Below are positions 25,578 through 34,829 of a DNA stretch of 64,000 nucleotides, piece after piece. The position numbers were made by a program, and so were the translations under genes. The notes under the pieces were generated by a model. It did no database searches and was not told the DNA's origin. It worked only from the letters and a program-made list of their open reading frames with translations. Source of the stretch: Ignavibacteria bacterium (GTDB lineage Bacteria; Bacteroidota; Ignavibacteria; SZUA-365); assembly GCA_016720835.1 (NCBI GenBank), contig JADKJW010000002.1, positions 1 through 64,000 of the forward strand, given 5' to 3'. Each line of letters opens with the position of its first letter. Position 1 is the stretch's first letter.

Positions 25578-26397
25578 GAAAGCGGACCTCGACGATTTTC
25601 TTGTCCTCGCGCACGAAGTAGTCCTCCGCTTTGAGCGCGAGCGAATGAATGACGATGGAGTCGACGCCCGCGCTGCGCCGCGCGGCATGGACTTCCTCGT
25701 CCAGTTCGCCGCCCTTCCAGGCCAGCAGGCGCCGTCCGCCGTCCGCGCGCAGCAGGGGGTGCGCCCAGGCGACAAGTGCCGAGAGCTCCGTGACCGCGCG
25801 CGCGCAGACCACATCCGCCGTCTCCCGCAGCACCGCGAGGGCGCCGGCGTCCTCCACGCGTCCGACCAGACAGTGGACATTCTTCAGCTTGAGCGCCGAC
25901 GCCATGAATTCGACCGCGCGCATCTTCTTCGCGATGGAATCGACGAGCGTGAAGCGCGCGTCCGGAAACAGGATCGCGAGCGGGATGCCCGGAAGGCCGC
26001 CGCCCGTGCCGATGTCCACATACACGCCGTCGGCGGGCAGCGGAAGCACCGCGCAGGCCGCGAGCGAGTGCAGGATGTGGTTGCGCCAGACCTGGTCTTC
26101 ATCCTTGCGCGATATCAGGTTGACGAGGTGATTCCATTCGAGGAGAAGCCGCACGTAGGCGGACAGCTGCTCCGACTGCTGGTCGGAGAGGGCGATGCCG
26201 TTCGCTTCCAGCGTCGCGCGCACCTGCGTACCGTTGATGGACTGCATGTCCGGGGCTCTCCTCTCGTGTTCGGGGATGGGTTCGGAATCGGGGCCGGCGG
26301 GCGGATCGTGCAGCGCCGTCTCGTCGTCGGGATCGTCCTCCTCCATTCCGGTCAGGAACTGGTCGAGGTTCTCAATGTTCTTCATGTGCTTACTCAT
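25567..26397 (-). CDS. rsmG: 16S rRNA (guanine527-N7)-methyltransferase RsmG
   Basis: 276 residues with the ATG at 26395-26397 overlapping the OmpA-type gene stop. Known RsmG proteins are about 205-240 residues; here the first 50 residues are an acidic, Pro-rich extension (MEEDDPDDETALHDPP) and a start at 26247 (MQSINGTQVR) would give a standard-length protein. The core is unmistakable: LLEWNHLVNLISRKD, the SAM motif VYVDIGTGGGLPGIPLAILFP, LVDSIAKKMRAVEF and CARAVTEL. It methylates N7 of G527 in the 530 loop. Its position in a run of envelope lipoproteins is unusual; rsmG more often sits near parAB or mnmG. Confidence 0.94.
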   Translation of the reverse strand: MSKHMKNIENLDQFLTGMEEDDPDDETALHDPPAGPDSEPIPEHERRAPDMQSINGTQVRATLEANGIALSDQQSEQLSAYVRLLLEWNHLVNLISRKDEDQVWRNHILHSLAACAVLPLPADGVYVDIGTGGGLPGIPLAILFPDARFTLVDSIAKKMRAVEFMASALKLKNVHCLVGRVEDAGALAVLRETADVVCARAVTELSALVAWAHPLLRADGGRRLLAWKGGELDEEVHAARRSAGVDSIVIHSLALKAEDYFVREDKKIVEVRFHAS

Positions 26398-27961
26398 TGC
26401 GGATGATGGCGATCTCGACGCGTCGATTGCGCTGCCGGCCTTCGTCGGTGCTGTTCGTCGCGACGGGTTGCGACTCGCCGTAGGTGCGGATTTCGATTTT
26501 GTGCCGAAGTTTTTTCACGCGCTCGAGCAAATACTTCTCCACGTAGCCGCTCACTTCGGAGGCGCGGCTGTATCCCAGCCGCATGTTGTACATGTCGGTG
26601 CCCACGGAATCCGTATGGCCCGACACCACGACGGTGGAGTTGGGATACGTGGACAGCAGGGACACGGCGCTGTCGAGATTCTTCTTCTCCTCCGGGCGGA
26701 TGTTGGAGTAGTTGAAATCGAACTCCACGACGAACGCGTAGATTTTCCGCTCCGCCTCGAATACCGGCATGAGCAGAATGCTGCGCTCCTTCGTGCCGAC
26801 GGTTTTCAGCGGATACAGGAACGTGTCGACCCCGCTGATGAAACCCGGAGACGACGCCTTCACTGCGTACTCGCGCCCGTCCAGCACTTCCGTCCGCGCC
26901 TTGCCGCTCTGGTCCGCCCGCAGCGCGATGTCCTTCTCTCCGTGTGTCGCGAGCGTGATGGAGGCCGGCACGGGATCCAGGGTGAAGGCGTTCTTCGCGG
27001 TATACCGCACGACCAGCGGCTCGCGCACCGGAGGCGGGGGCGGAGGCGGGGGCGGCGCGAGCTTGACGATCTCGTAGATGTCGAAGCTGCCGAAGCCGCC
27101 GTCGCGCGTCGACGCGAGGTAGGAGGAATCCCCGCTCGCCGTGGTCACGAAAAAGATATCGTCGTCCGATGTATTGAACGGCGCGCCCATGTTCACGGGC
27201 ACGGTCCACGCGTTGCCCTTCCGCGTGCTGCGGAAGATGTCGAGCCCCCCGTAGCCCGCGGGCGAGGACGACGAAAACCAGAGCGTCTGCCCGTCGCCGG
27301 AAATGAAGGGCGTGATCTCCTCGCCGGCAGTGTTGATCGGTTCCCCGAGATTGACGGGGACGCTCCAGCCGCCGTCGGCATTCCGCGTCGCGGCGTACAG
27401 GTCGCTGCCGCCCTTGCCGCCATGGCGTTCGGAGGCGAAGTACAACGTCCGCCCGTCGGCGGTGAGGGTCGGATGGCTGTCCCATTCCTTGTTGTTCAGC
27501 GGCTCGCCGGGATTGCGCACCGCGCCGTCGCCGGCGAGACTCACCGTGCAGAGATCGCAGTCGCCCACGCCGCCGGGCTGGAAGCAGCGGACAAGCATCG
27601 CCTGCCCGTGCGCGGGATCGAAACACAGCGCGCCGGCCTTGCCGCTCGCGAGACCCTCCGCGAAGGCCGGAACTCCGCTTTGCCACTCCTGTTCTCCCCG
27701 GGCGGAACGATAGATGCGATCGAGCCCGTCGGGATTCTCCCGCGTCTCGCGATTCGACGTGCTGTACAGCGAGGATCCGTCGGGCGCAAGCTGCGGCGCC
27801 ACGTCGTCCGCGCTCGAGTTGATTTCCTTTCCGGGATGCGTCACGCGGTACTCCGACGGCTTCTTCGTGATCGTCGGGAAACTCGACGTGCACCCGGAGA
27901 GCAGCGCGAGGACGAGCAGCGCGGCCGTGTGAAGGTGATGCGATCTGTCGGGGCGCGTCAT
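26390..27961 (-). CDS. OmpA-domain lipoprotein with PD40 propeller repeats
   Basis: 523 residues from the ATG at 27959-27961 (MTRPDRSHHL), one base after the barrel gene stop. The lipoprotein signal has LALLSGC with Cys at about 25. PD40/WD40-like repeats follow (DVAPQLAPDGSSLYSTS, DSHPTLTADGRTLYFASERHGGKGGSDLY, EITPFISGDGQTLWFSS). Then come a poly-Pro linker (about 320-330), a carboxypeptidase-regulatory-like beta domain, and the C-terminal OmpA/MotB domain with NSTVVVSGHTDSVGTDMYNMRLGYSRA. The OmpA part should bind peptidoglycan. Architecture recalls PorE-like components attached to T9SS machines, which have OmpA, PD40 and CRD domains, so a role in T9SS anchoring to the wall is possible but unproven. 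It may pair with the barrel upstream. Confidence 0.87.
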   Translation of the reverse strand: MTRPDRSHHLHTAALLVLALLSGCTSSFPTITKKPSEYRVTHPGKEINSSADDVAPQLAPDGSSLYSTSNRETRENPDGLDRIYRSARGEQEWQSGVPAFAEGLASGKAGALCFDPAHGQAMLVRCFQPGGVGDCDLCTVSLAGDGAVRNPGEPLNNKEWDSHPTLTADGRTLYFASERHGGKGGSDLYAATRNADGGWSVPVNLGEPINTAGEEITPFISGDGQTLWFSSSSPAGYGGLDIFRSTRKGNAWTVPVNMGAPFNTSDDDIFFVTTASGDSSYLASTRDGGFGSFDIYEIVKLAPPPPPPPPPVREPLVVRYTAKNAFTLDPVPASITLATHGEKDIALRADQSGKARTEVLDGREYAVKASSPGFISGVDTFLYPLKTVGTKERSILLMPVFEAERKIYAFVVEFDFNYSNIRPEEKKNLDSAVSLLSTYPNSTVVVSGHTDSVGTDMYNMRLGYSRASEVSGYVEKYLLERVKKLRHKIEIRTYGESQPVATNSTDEGRQRNRRVEIAIIRNE

Positions 27962-27962
27962 G

Positions 27963-28811
27963 TCAGAACCGGTAATAGAGGATGAGTGCGGCCTGCTCGG
28001 ACAGGATCTTCCAGTCGGGATCCTCGCTCGACACGGGATTGAACGGCAGCGTGACCGCGACGCGCGGGGTGAGGATGAAGCGGTCCGAGAGACGGATGTC
28101 GATGCCCGCGCCGAGCATGGCGCCGATGTGCAGGCGGTCCGCGCCGGGGATGTCCGACTCCGTGAGATAGGCCGTCTCCGGTCCGCCGCCGGGATACTCG
28201 TACCAGCCGCCGCTCTCGATGCGCTCGATGTTGTCGTAGCGCGCCGCGAGCGTGTAGCCGACATCGAGACCGGCGAGCAGGAACACCCCCGACTTCCCCG
28301 GATACCATTCGATGCCGGGCGATATCCGCAGCAGGCGGATCCGGACATGCGAGTACTTGCGATAGTCGATCAGCGTGTCGGGGACGGTGCCCGCGATGCG
28401 CGTCATGCGCGTCTCGCCGTAGGAGAAGTCCGCGCCGAAATCATGGAACTGCACGCCGAGATGCAGCGCGAAGCCGAGTTTCGGATAGTGGAGTCCGTAA
28501 TCGAGGCCGATGAGTCCGCGCAGCCCCGTTTCCTCGCCGTAGGCGCAGGAGCAGTTGGGCGAGAAGGTTCCCTGGTGCTGGAAGGCGTAGCCGCCGAGCA
28601 GCAGGCCGAGGAGATGCCGCACGGGACGCGCCGCGATGATGTCGCTCTCGTAGGGCGAAGTTGCGGACGCGGAGAGCCCGGACTGCTCGCTCCGCGCTTC
28701 CGTCCGGTATTGCGCCGATGCGGGTATCGCGAGCGAGATGGCGATGCACGCGGCCGCTGCGAGGCGGCGGAGCACGGAGGGTCTCCCGGAGGATGTGCGA
28801 ATGTTCAGCAT
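27963..28811 (-). CDS. Outer-membrane beta-barrel protein
   Basis: 282 residues starting MLNIRTSSGR; a hydrophobic signal ends SLAIPASAQ. The remainder is made of amphipathic strands with Gly/Tyr turns (LLGGYAFQHQGTF, GLIGLDYGLHYPKLGFALHLGVQF, VFLLAGLDVGYTLAARYD) and ends LILYYRF with the C-terminal Phe used by barrel assembly. Two cysteines in SPNCSCAYGE are unusual for a barrel. It is the first gene of the minus-strand run barrel/OmpA/rsmG/two lipoproteins, and its one-base spacing from the OmpA-type lipoprotein suggests the two products work together in the outer membrane. Confidence 0.78.
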   Translation of the reverse strand: MLNIRTSSGRPSVLRRLAAAACIAISLAIPASAQYRTEARSEQSGLSASATSPYESDIIAARPVRHLLGLLLGGYAFQHQGTFSPNCSCAYGEETGLRGLIGLDYGLHYPKLGFALHLGVQFHDFGADFSYGETRMTRIAGTVPDTLIDYRKYSHVRIRLLRISPGIEWYPGKSGVFLLAGLDVGYTLAARYDNIERIESGGWYEYPGGGPETAYLTESDIPGADRLHIGAMLGAGIDIRLSDRFILTPRVAVTLPFNPVSSEDPDWKILSEQAALILYYRF

Positions 28812-28859
28812 GTCTGCAACATACGGGATTCGACGGCGAGGGAAAAAACTCCCCGCAGG

Positions 28860-31800
28860 TTATCGGACGATAGTGAGGTGCAACGCGCGCTGCCGTCCAC
28901 CCGCGCGCAGGAGGACGATGTAGGCGCCGGAAGCGAGGCCATCGGCGCGCAGCAGCAGGCGGTGCGGACCGGCGGCGGTGCGGCCGCCGCCAAGCGTCGC
29001 CACGCGCGCTCCCGACACGTCGAAGAGCGCGAGATCGATGTCGGCTTCCGCGGTGAGGGAGTACGCGATCACCGTCTCCGAGACGACGGGATTGGGCGCC
29101 GCGGCCAACGTGATGCCGGCAGGCACGATGCTCTCCCGGACACCGGTCACGCCGTGCGGCGCGCCGGTCAGATACGCCGAGTTCATCGAGTACGCGTCGT
29201 GCGAGTCGAAGCCGTACACGGTCACACCGACGCCGAGCGGATCCGCCGTTTCGATGCGATGGACGCCGGACCCGAGCTCGAGCTGCGCGGCGAGAAAGCG
29301 CGATGTGCCGATGCGATGGAAGGCCGTGTCAGGAAGCGCCACGCCGTCGGCCGTCACCGCGCCCTGCGCGCCGTCCTGCACGACGAGATTCGCGAAATCG
29401 CGCGCCCCGGCGGACACCGCCGCGCAATCCAGCGCATCGGGCAGTTCGACCGCGGAGACGAGCGCGGGGTTTCCGCGGACGACGGTCGTGTGCGGCGATG
29501 CGGAGGAATCGGTCATGCCGCCGCAGAACGACCAGTACCCGGCAAGTCCGGTGCGGTCAGCCGGCGTGAGCCGCGCATCCTTCGCCGCGCGGATGTCGAT
29601 GCCGCTGCGTTCCACGGTCCAGTAACGGCATTCGTCCACGCCGCCATTGCCCGTCGACCCGTTGGCGTTGTTGAAATACCCGCCCCACGCGAGGCCGGAG
29701 GACACCGCGAAGGTCCGCGGGGTGAACACGGTATCGAGCGCGAGCAGGCCGTTCAGATAGATGCGCAGCGTGCCGGCCGGACCGTTCACCGCGCAGGCCA
29801 CATGGTTGTACTGTCCGTAGCGGAGCGAAGACGGCAGCGTGTAGTACGACTCGTCGGGCTTGTTGTCGACCGATGTCAGGAACTCGATGCGCTGCAGCGA
29901 GTAATCGAAGATCAGGGACCAGTCGTTCGTCTGGCCCGCACCGCGACGGCGCGAGGCAAGGACGAAGCGCGACATGGCACGGAACCAGCACTCGGCGGTG
30001 AACATGGGCGACGCGAGCTGCGGGGTATCCGGAACCTGTATCCATTCGCCCGGATCGAAGAAGAGCGCCTGGTTCGTGATTCCCGCCTGCACGGGCAGGA
30101 TGCCGGTCTGGAACTGATGACACGCGGCGGTGCGCGACGCGGGCGGAAGCAGCACCATCGAGGCGTCGCCGTACTCGTTCGTTTCGTGATCCCACATCGA
30201 CGAATTCGCGAACTGCGCCAGCAGCACCGGCTTCGTGGCGGTGACGATCGCGGGAGCGTCCAGCACGAATTCCCGGTGATCGCCCCGCTGCGCGAGACGG
30301 ACGGGAGCGGACGCGCCCACGGTCACATCGATGCTGTCCTCGCTCGCAACCACCTTGTACGTGTCGCCGCCCAGCCGCGAGCGGAAGGGCACGACCGCGT
30401 ATTCGACGCCGAGCAGTTCCGACGGCGGCACCTGGTCGTAGTGCACGTTGAGAAAGCCGAAATCGTCGCGGGTGTTTTCCGGAATCCATCCCGTGCGCGA
30501 TCCGGACAGCACCGCCACCGGCTTCGTGGCATCGACGGTGCTCCCCGTCAGGCCGCCGAAGACGCCCGTGATGCCGCTGCGCACGTAGTAGGTCTCGCCG
30601 CGCTCGAGGCGCACGATGAAGGGCTGTCGCGGCGGACGCTGCGTGGAGGTCAGCGAAAACGGCGCGATGGTGACATCGGTGCCGTCCTCGGTCGCGACGA
30701 CGACGAAATGCTCGTCAGGGTCCTGAAAATTATACCCCGCGACCACATGCCTGCGTCCGAGCGCGTGCAGCGGCAGCACCATCGTCGCGTCGCTGTGCCG
30801 CACCATCAGCGATGCGGTGTACACGCTCACCGGCTTGTCGCTCGTGATGCGCACGGATTTCTTCTGCACCGTCTCCGGCGTCTGCTGCTCGACGGCCGCT
30901 TCCACGTCCACATGGTCGACGGTCCCCGCGGGGACGGTGATCTGATCCACGCGGCCGATGTCGGGGCGTTCGATGCGCACGACGCTCTCCTCGATGGCGG
31001 AGATGTACACGCGCAGCGTCTTCGAATCCGAACCGCCGTTGAACGGGAATGCCGTCCAGAATTCCGTCCCGCGCGTCGACACGCCGTTCTGCGCGCACGC
31101 CGACTCGACCTTCACCGCCGGCGCCGTGACCGTCCACGCGCAGGTGTCGGCCACCCGCTGGTCGCAGGCGACCGTCACTGGCAACGTAAAGATTTTCGGA
31201 TCTGTTTGTCGTGTGACTTGCACGCGCCATGTGGCGGTTCCGGAACCCGCCGGAGCGAGCGTGGACGGCACGACGGGCACGGTCGCGGAACCCGAAACGA
31301 GCAGTATGCCGGCGGGGATCGTGATCGTCGCGCGGACGCCGGTCAGCGTCCCGGTGCCGGTATTCGTCACCGACGCGACAGCGTCGAAGGTATCCTGCGC
31401 GTACGCGCTGCCGTCGGGCGTGAGTTGCACGGCGATGCTGTCGGGACAGCGCAACGCGATGCCGAAGTCGGGCAGCGCGGGCACCGGCACATCGACGGAG
31501 CAGGACTGACGGATCAGCGCCGGGTCCGTGATCTCGGTGCCGAAAGCGAGCATCCGCGGGGACTGCGAGCCGCCGACGCGCACGCGCCAGCTCACCCGGA
31601 CGGAATCGCCGGCGGCAAGCGGCGTGGACACGGTCTTGACGAGGGTCTCGGAAGCATCCAGCGTCACGCCGGCAGGGATGGTCAATGAGACGGTCAAGGA
31701 CGGAATGGCGAGCACGCCCGTGTTCCGGACCGTCGCCGTGACGAGGAAGGGATCGGGAGCGTAGCCGTCCTGCGACGCGTTGAGGCGCAGTGTTTCCGCC

Positions 31801-32768
31801 GAACACGCGAGCTGCGCTTCGATGCGCGTGAGATACCCGTAGTCGCTGACGATGGTCACTTCCCCACCGGGCGCGATGTCGCGCTGATCCCATTGCATCA
31901 GCACCGCGTCGTCCCACATCGCGAGGCCGCTCGGACGGTAATTCCAGGCCGCGGCTCCGAGGTAGCCGTTGTAGGCCCAGCGTCCCACGCAGAGCTGCGA
32001 CGGAACGTCCGTCCCGCTGCCGCTCAGGCGGGCGCGCACGCGCAGGGGGCTCAGCGGCGACTGCGCCTCCCACTGCGCGGGGATGCCGCCGCCCGTCCAT
32101 GCGCTTTCGCGGGTCACGGCGTTTCCGCCGATCGTGACGAGGGGATTGTCATCCTTGCCGATCATCAGATCGTACATGAGCTGCAGGCCGATCGGCAGCG
32201 GCTCCTGGGACAGATTCTTGATGGTGGATTTGATACGCACGAACGCGTAATCGTTGTCGAGTCCGGGGAGGAACTCCTGCGTCAGCTGCACCTCGCGCAG
32301 CTTCACCCGCATGCGCGTCGTGAAGACCACGCGGTCCGTCTGCTCCGACGCGCTCCCGAAGGGCATGCGTTCGGTGAACAGGGGCGATTGGGCGGAGTGG
32401 AGGTCGTTGTTCGTGAACGTGGTCGTCGCAACGCGGACATTCGTGAAGGAGGTGATGCCGCCATTGCCGTTGAAGAGGATCGGAACGCGCTCCTTCGTTT
32501 CCACCCAGTACTGCCCGGTCGCGCGGTCCACCGCCACCGTGATCGCGGCGTTGGAGGCGCGCGCGTGGCGGGCGGGATCGAAGACGAGCGGTAAGCCGTC
32601 CTTGGGAGTGCCCTGTGCCTGCAAGGCGGAACCCTGCGACAGCGAGCACAGGATGACCAGCAGAACCATGGCCCTCGGCTGCCGCGCGTGATTCGCGCAT
32701 CGTCCCGATTCCAATGCGGTTGCGGGACTCGAAGGCGACTGAACACGGCGATCGGTATTCGTTTTCAT
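28860..32768 (-). CDS. Large IgGFc-binding-domain / LamG surface protein with T9SS-like tail
   Basis: 1302 residues from the ATG at 32766-32768 (MKTNTDRRVQ); an additional open stretch upstream has no signal. A hydrophobic stretch ends ALQAQGT (about 53). Two DUF11/CARDB-like Ig modules occupy about 335-555 (VTATVRNTGVLAIPSLTVSL, DAVASVTNTGTGTLTGVRATI). The IgGFc-binding N-terminal domain spans about 565-880 (STRGTEFWTAFPFNGGSD, AGYNFQDPDEHFVVVATEDGTDVTI, PVAVLSGSRTGWIPEN). A concanavalin-like LamG-3 domain is at about 895-1065 (FTAECWFRAMS, YNHVACAVNGPAGTLRIYLNG). The final 75 residues resemble a T9SS sorting domain (APNPVVSETVIAYSL...LHLTIVR). A surface adhesin role is inferred from the domains. 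Confidence 0.85.
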   Translation of the reverse strand: MKTNTDRRVQSPSSPATALESGRCANHARQPRAMVLLVILCSLSQGSALQAQGTPKDGLPLVFDPARHARASNAAITVAVDRATGQYWVETKERVPILFNGNGGITSFTNVRVATTTFTNNDLHSAQSPLFTERMPFGSASEQTDRVVFTTRMRVKLREVQLTQEFLPGLDNDYAFVRIKSTIKNLSQEPLPIGLQLMYDLMIGKDDNPLVTIGGNAVTRESAWTGGGIPAQWEAQSPLSPLRVRARLSGSGTDVPSQLCVGRWAYNGYLGAAAWNYRPSGLAMWDDAVLMQWDQRDIAPGGEVTIVSDYGYLTRIEAQLACSAETLRLNASQDGYAPDPFLVTATVRNTGVLAIPSLTVSLTIPAGVTLDASETLVKTVSTPLAAGDSVRVSWRVRVGGSQSPRMLAFGTEITDPALIRQSCSVDVPVPALPDFGIALRCPDSIAVQLTPDGSAYAQDTFDAVASVTNTGTGTLTGVRATITIPAGILLVSGSATVPVVPSTLAPAGSGTATWRVQVTRQTDPKIFTLPVTVACDQRVADTCAWTVTAPAVKVESACAQNGVSTRGTEFWTAFPFNGGSDSKTLRVYISAIEESVVRIERPDIGRVDQITVPAGTVDHVDVEAAVEQQTPETVQKKSVRITSDKPVSVYTASLMVRHSDATMVLPLHALGRRHVVAGYNFQDPDEHFVVVATEDGTDVTIAPFSLTSTQRPPRQPFIVRLERGETYYVRSGITGVFGGLTGSTVDATKPVAVLSGSRTGWIPENTRDDFGFLNVHYDQVPPSELLGVEYAVVPFRSRLGGDTYKVVASEDSIDVTVGASAPVRLAQRGDHREFVLDAPAIVTATKPVLLAQFANSSMWDHETNEYGDASMVLLPPASRTAACHQFQTGILPVQAGITNQALFFDPGEWIQVPDTPQLASPMFTAECWFRAMSRFVLASRRRGAGQTNDWSLIFDYSLQRIEFLTSVDNKPDESYYTLPSSLRYGQYNHVACAVNGPAGTLRIYLNGLLALDTVFTPRTFAVSSGLAWGGYFNNANGSTGNGGVDECRYWTVERSGIDIRAAKDARLTPADRTGLAGYWSFCGGMTDSSASPHTTVVRGNPALVSAVELPDALDCAAVSAGARDFANLVVQDGAQGAVTADGVALPDTAFHRIGTSRFLAAQLELGSGVHRIETADPLGVGVTVYGFDSHDAYSMNSAYLTGAPHGVTGVRESIVPAGITLAAAPNPVVSETVIAYSLTAEADIDLALFDVSGARVATLGGGRTAAGPHRLLLRADGLASGAYIVLLRAGGRQRALHLTIVR

Positions 32769-32800
32769 GAATGCCTGAGGAGGTGAATGTCGTGTATCCT

Positions 32801-32808
32801 GAAATATA
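32801..32808 (-). promoter_or_regulatory. Candidate -7 box for the IgGFc/LamG gene
   Basis: TATATTTC on the minus strand, 32 bases before the ATG at 32768. Matches seven of the positions expected for TAnnTTTG-like boxes; no -33 element was clear. Confidence 0.3.
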
Positions 32809-32965
32809 TCGTGACGAGGGCAGAAAAGATAGGCAGAAGCGGCGTGTAACTTCTTGCGCCGACGGGCGTCATACCATCGACAGGCGGTTCTGAGCCCGGA
32901 AATGTCCTTCGTTCTTCGCGCGTTGAGCACCCGGATTCGCCTTTCATTCCGGCAGACATGATCGC

Positions 32966-32973
32966 TATATTTG
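32966..32973 (+). promoter_or_regulatory. Candidate -7 box for the first cargo paralog
   Basis: TATATTTG fits the Bacteroidota -7 consensus TAnnTTTG exactly and lies about 109 bases before the ATG at 33083. Confidence 0.35.
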
Positions 32974-33082
32974 GAAGAATGAATTGGAACTCGACGTTAT
33001 CCCCGACTCCGCACCTTTCGGAATGACCTTTTTCTAACGAACTGCAGAGCATAGAGTCTACCCTTTGCACAGAGGAGAAATC

Positions 33083-34687
33083 ATGAAACACGGATTCAGA
33101 CTTTCGATCTTCGCCATCGTCCTGCTCGCCTCGCTCGCGGTCGCATCCGCGCAGCAGCAGGGAACGCTGAGATTGGCGGCAAGCGCGAAGGGCGGTATCG
33201 AATTCGCGCGCGCCAACGCGATCCTCGACATCGACAAGCTGGCCGGCGAGGAAGTGTGCTTCACGCTGACCGCCAAGGACAAGAACGGGAACGTCATCCG
33301 CTCCTGGAACACCTCCGGCAATCCGACCATCCTCAAGCTGAACAATTCCACCGCCAACAGCGACACCAGCACGCGCACGTGGAACAGCGATCCGCTGGGC
33401 TACAGCTTCGCGACCATCACGCACAACGGCGTGCCGCTGACGCAAAGCGGCCCGCACGAATGGTCCGTTCCGGCGACGGAATTCGACTCGGTCGGCCAGT
33501 GCCGCATCTGCCTGACGGACACCAAGGCGGAGCGCGGTGTGCAGATCGAAGTCAATCCGACCGTCCCCTACCTGAACCAGCTCACCGAGCTGATGAACTT
33601 CGGCGCGGGTGGAACGACGAACTATCTCGTCGAGCTCACCTCGCATGTCGCGGGCAAGCCGGCCGTGTACCAGATGCGGCCGTACGAAATTGTGGTGACA
33701 CCGCGCGACCGTTTCCTGAACGCGAACACCGAGGCCATGGAATCGCGCTTCTCCGCCCGCTGGCCCGGCGAGTTCGACAAGTCGATCCCCAACCTCTCCG
33801 ACATCTTCAGCGGCAGCGTGTTCATCACCGGCCCGACCAACTACTTCGCGGCCTCGCGCATCATCCGTGAAATCCCGGCCGACGCGCCGCAGTACATCAT
33901 CGTCTACAAGGTGTCGGATCAGACGATCAACGGCCGTTCGGACGATTTCGAGGTTCTCGGACACGCGCCGAATCCGTTCACGCTGCTCCAGCCGCCCGAT
34001 CATTACTTCCTGAGCCTGGACAGCTCGTCCAAGCGGCTCGATTTCACGTGGGAAAAACCGATCCCCGCTGATCCGTACACGGACATCCAGCCCTCGCGCT
34101 TCGACGTGCGCAAGTATTCGGATGTGGTCACATACACGTGGAATCTCGTCGACAGCATCAGCCTGACCCGTGCCGAGCGCATCGCCTCCAACAACAGCGG
34201 CCTCGATCCCAAGCTCACCCTCACCTACGGCCAGATTCAGACGCTTGTGCGCCGCATCGCCGGGGGTGCGCCGCGAATCTACAGCCTCGCGTGGTTTGTG
34301 GAGGCCTCCGACGGACTCTCGACGACGCTCAGTTCGCCGCCGAACAAGGACCCGAGCCAGCGCCCCGGCTTCTATCTCACCATCGAGGACTTCCTCGTCG
34401 GCGTGCAGCCGGTCGGCGCGCCCGCCAGGCTGAGTCTCGGACAGAACTATCCGAATCCCTTCAATCCGTCCACCAGCATCCGCTTCTCCGTGCCGAATGA
34501 CGGCCGCGTGACGCTGCGCGTGTTCGATCTCCTCGGCGCGCCGGTCAGGACGCTCGTCGACGAGCAGACCGAAGCCGGCGAGTACAACGTCAGCTTCAAC
34601 GCCGCCGCCCTGCCGTCCGGCACCTACATCTACAAGCTGCAGTTCGATGGGAAGACGATCACCCGTCGGATGACGCTGATGAAATAA
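33083..34687 (+). CDS. T9SS cargo protein, paralog 1 of a tandem triplet
   Basis: 534 residues. The ATG at 33083 follows AGAGGAG at ideal spacing; the Sec signal is MKHGFRLSIFAIVLLASLAVASAQ. The body is predicted to be several beta-sandwich modules and contains no known catalytic motif. Recognisable blocks are GEEVCFTLTAKDKNGNVIRS (about 55-75), ICLTDTKAERGVQIEVNP and FTWEKPIPADPYTDIQPSRF. The last 90 residues are a textbook T9SS sorting domain (LGQNYPNPFNPSTSIRFSVP...TLMK). The segment 33245-33490 is identical at DNA level to 36728-36973 in paralog 3. A low-complexity repeat follows the stop codon, as it does after the other two copies. Confidence 0.85.
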   Translation: MKHGFRLSIFAIVLLASLAVASAQQQGTLRLAASAKGGIEFARANAILDIDKLAGEEVCFTLTAKDKNGNVIRSWNTSGNPTILKLNNSTANSDTSTRTWNSDPLGYSFATITHNGVPLTQSGPHEWSVPATEFDSVGQCRICLTDTKAERGVQIEVNPTVPYLNQLTELMNFGAGGTTNYLVELTSHVAGKPAVYQMRPYEIVVTPRDRFLNANTEAMESRFSARWPGEFDKSIPNLSDIFSGSVFITGPTNYFAASRIIREIPADAPQYIIVYKVSDQTINGRSDDFEVLGHAPNPFTLLQPPDHYFLSLDSSSKRLDFTWEKPIPADPYTDIQPSRFDVRKYSDVVTYTWNLVDSISLTRAERIASNNSGLDPKLTLTYGQIQTLVRRIAGGAPRIYSLAWFVEASDGLSTTLSSPPNKDPSQRPGFYLTIEDFLVGVQPVGAPARLSLGQNYPNPFNPSTSIRFSVPNDGRVTLRVFDLLGAPVRTLVDEQTEAGEYNVSFNAAALPSGTYIYKLQFDGKTITRRMTLMK

Positions 34688-34742
34688 GTGACAGGTGGAA
34701 GGTGAAGAAAGATGCGAGATGAGAGATATGAGATGAGAGTGC
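34688..34742. repeat. Family B repeat after cargo paralog 1
   Basis: GACAGGTGGAAGGTGAAGAA leads into AGATGCGAGATGAGAGATATGAGATGAGAG words directly after the stop codon (written here in pieces: AGATGCGAGATGAGAG, then ATATGAGATGAGAG). The same arrangement follows the second and third copies. Confidence 0.8.
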
Positions 34743-34787
34743 CGGAAGAATATCTCGAGAAGCCGGACCTCATGTAGCAGCACATGG

Positions 34788-34820
34788 GAAAGGCGGGTCG
34801 AATGATCCGCCTTTCTGTTT
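34788..34820 (+). terminator. Intrinsic terminator after cargo paralog 1
   Basis: Perfect 9-bp stem GAAAGGCGG / CCGCCTTTC with a 10-base loop, followed by TGTTT. It lies 100 bases past the stop of paralog 1 and 10 bases before the start of the decayed copy. Confidence 0.7.
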
Positions 34821-34829
34821 GGAGGGATC

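Larger units (their letters stand above)
32769..33082. other. Divergent intergenic spacer (314 bases)
   Basis: The spacer separates the large IgGFc/LamG gene from the cargo triplet. It contains two oppositely oriented TATATTT boxes (32801-32808 for the minus gene, 32966-32973 for the plus gene) and no credible frame. No strong repeat is seen. Confidence 0.6.

Noticed and set aside
26390..28811. Firm assignment of the OmpA/PD40 lipoprotein and barrel as T9SS PorE/PorP components
   Set aside because: The architecture is suggestive, but OmpA-PD40 proteins occur widely outside T9SS and I could not identify PorP-specific features in the barrel.
27960..31688. A 1242-codon plus-strand open frame
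   Set aside because: Antisense to the barrel and IgGFc/LamG genes, no start context, and composition typical of third-position GC shadow.
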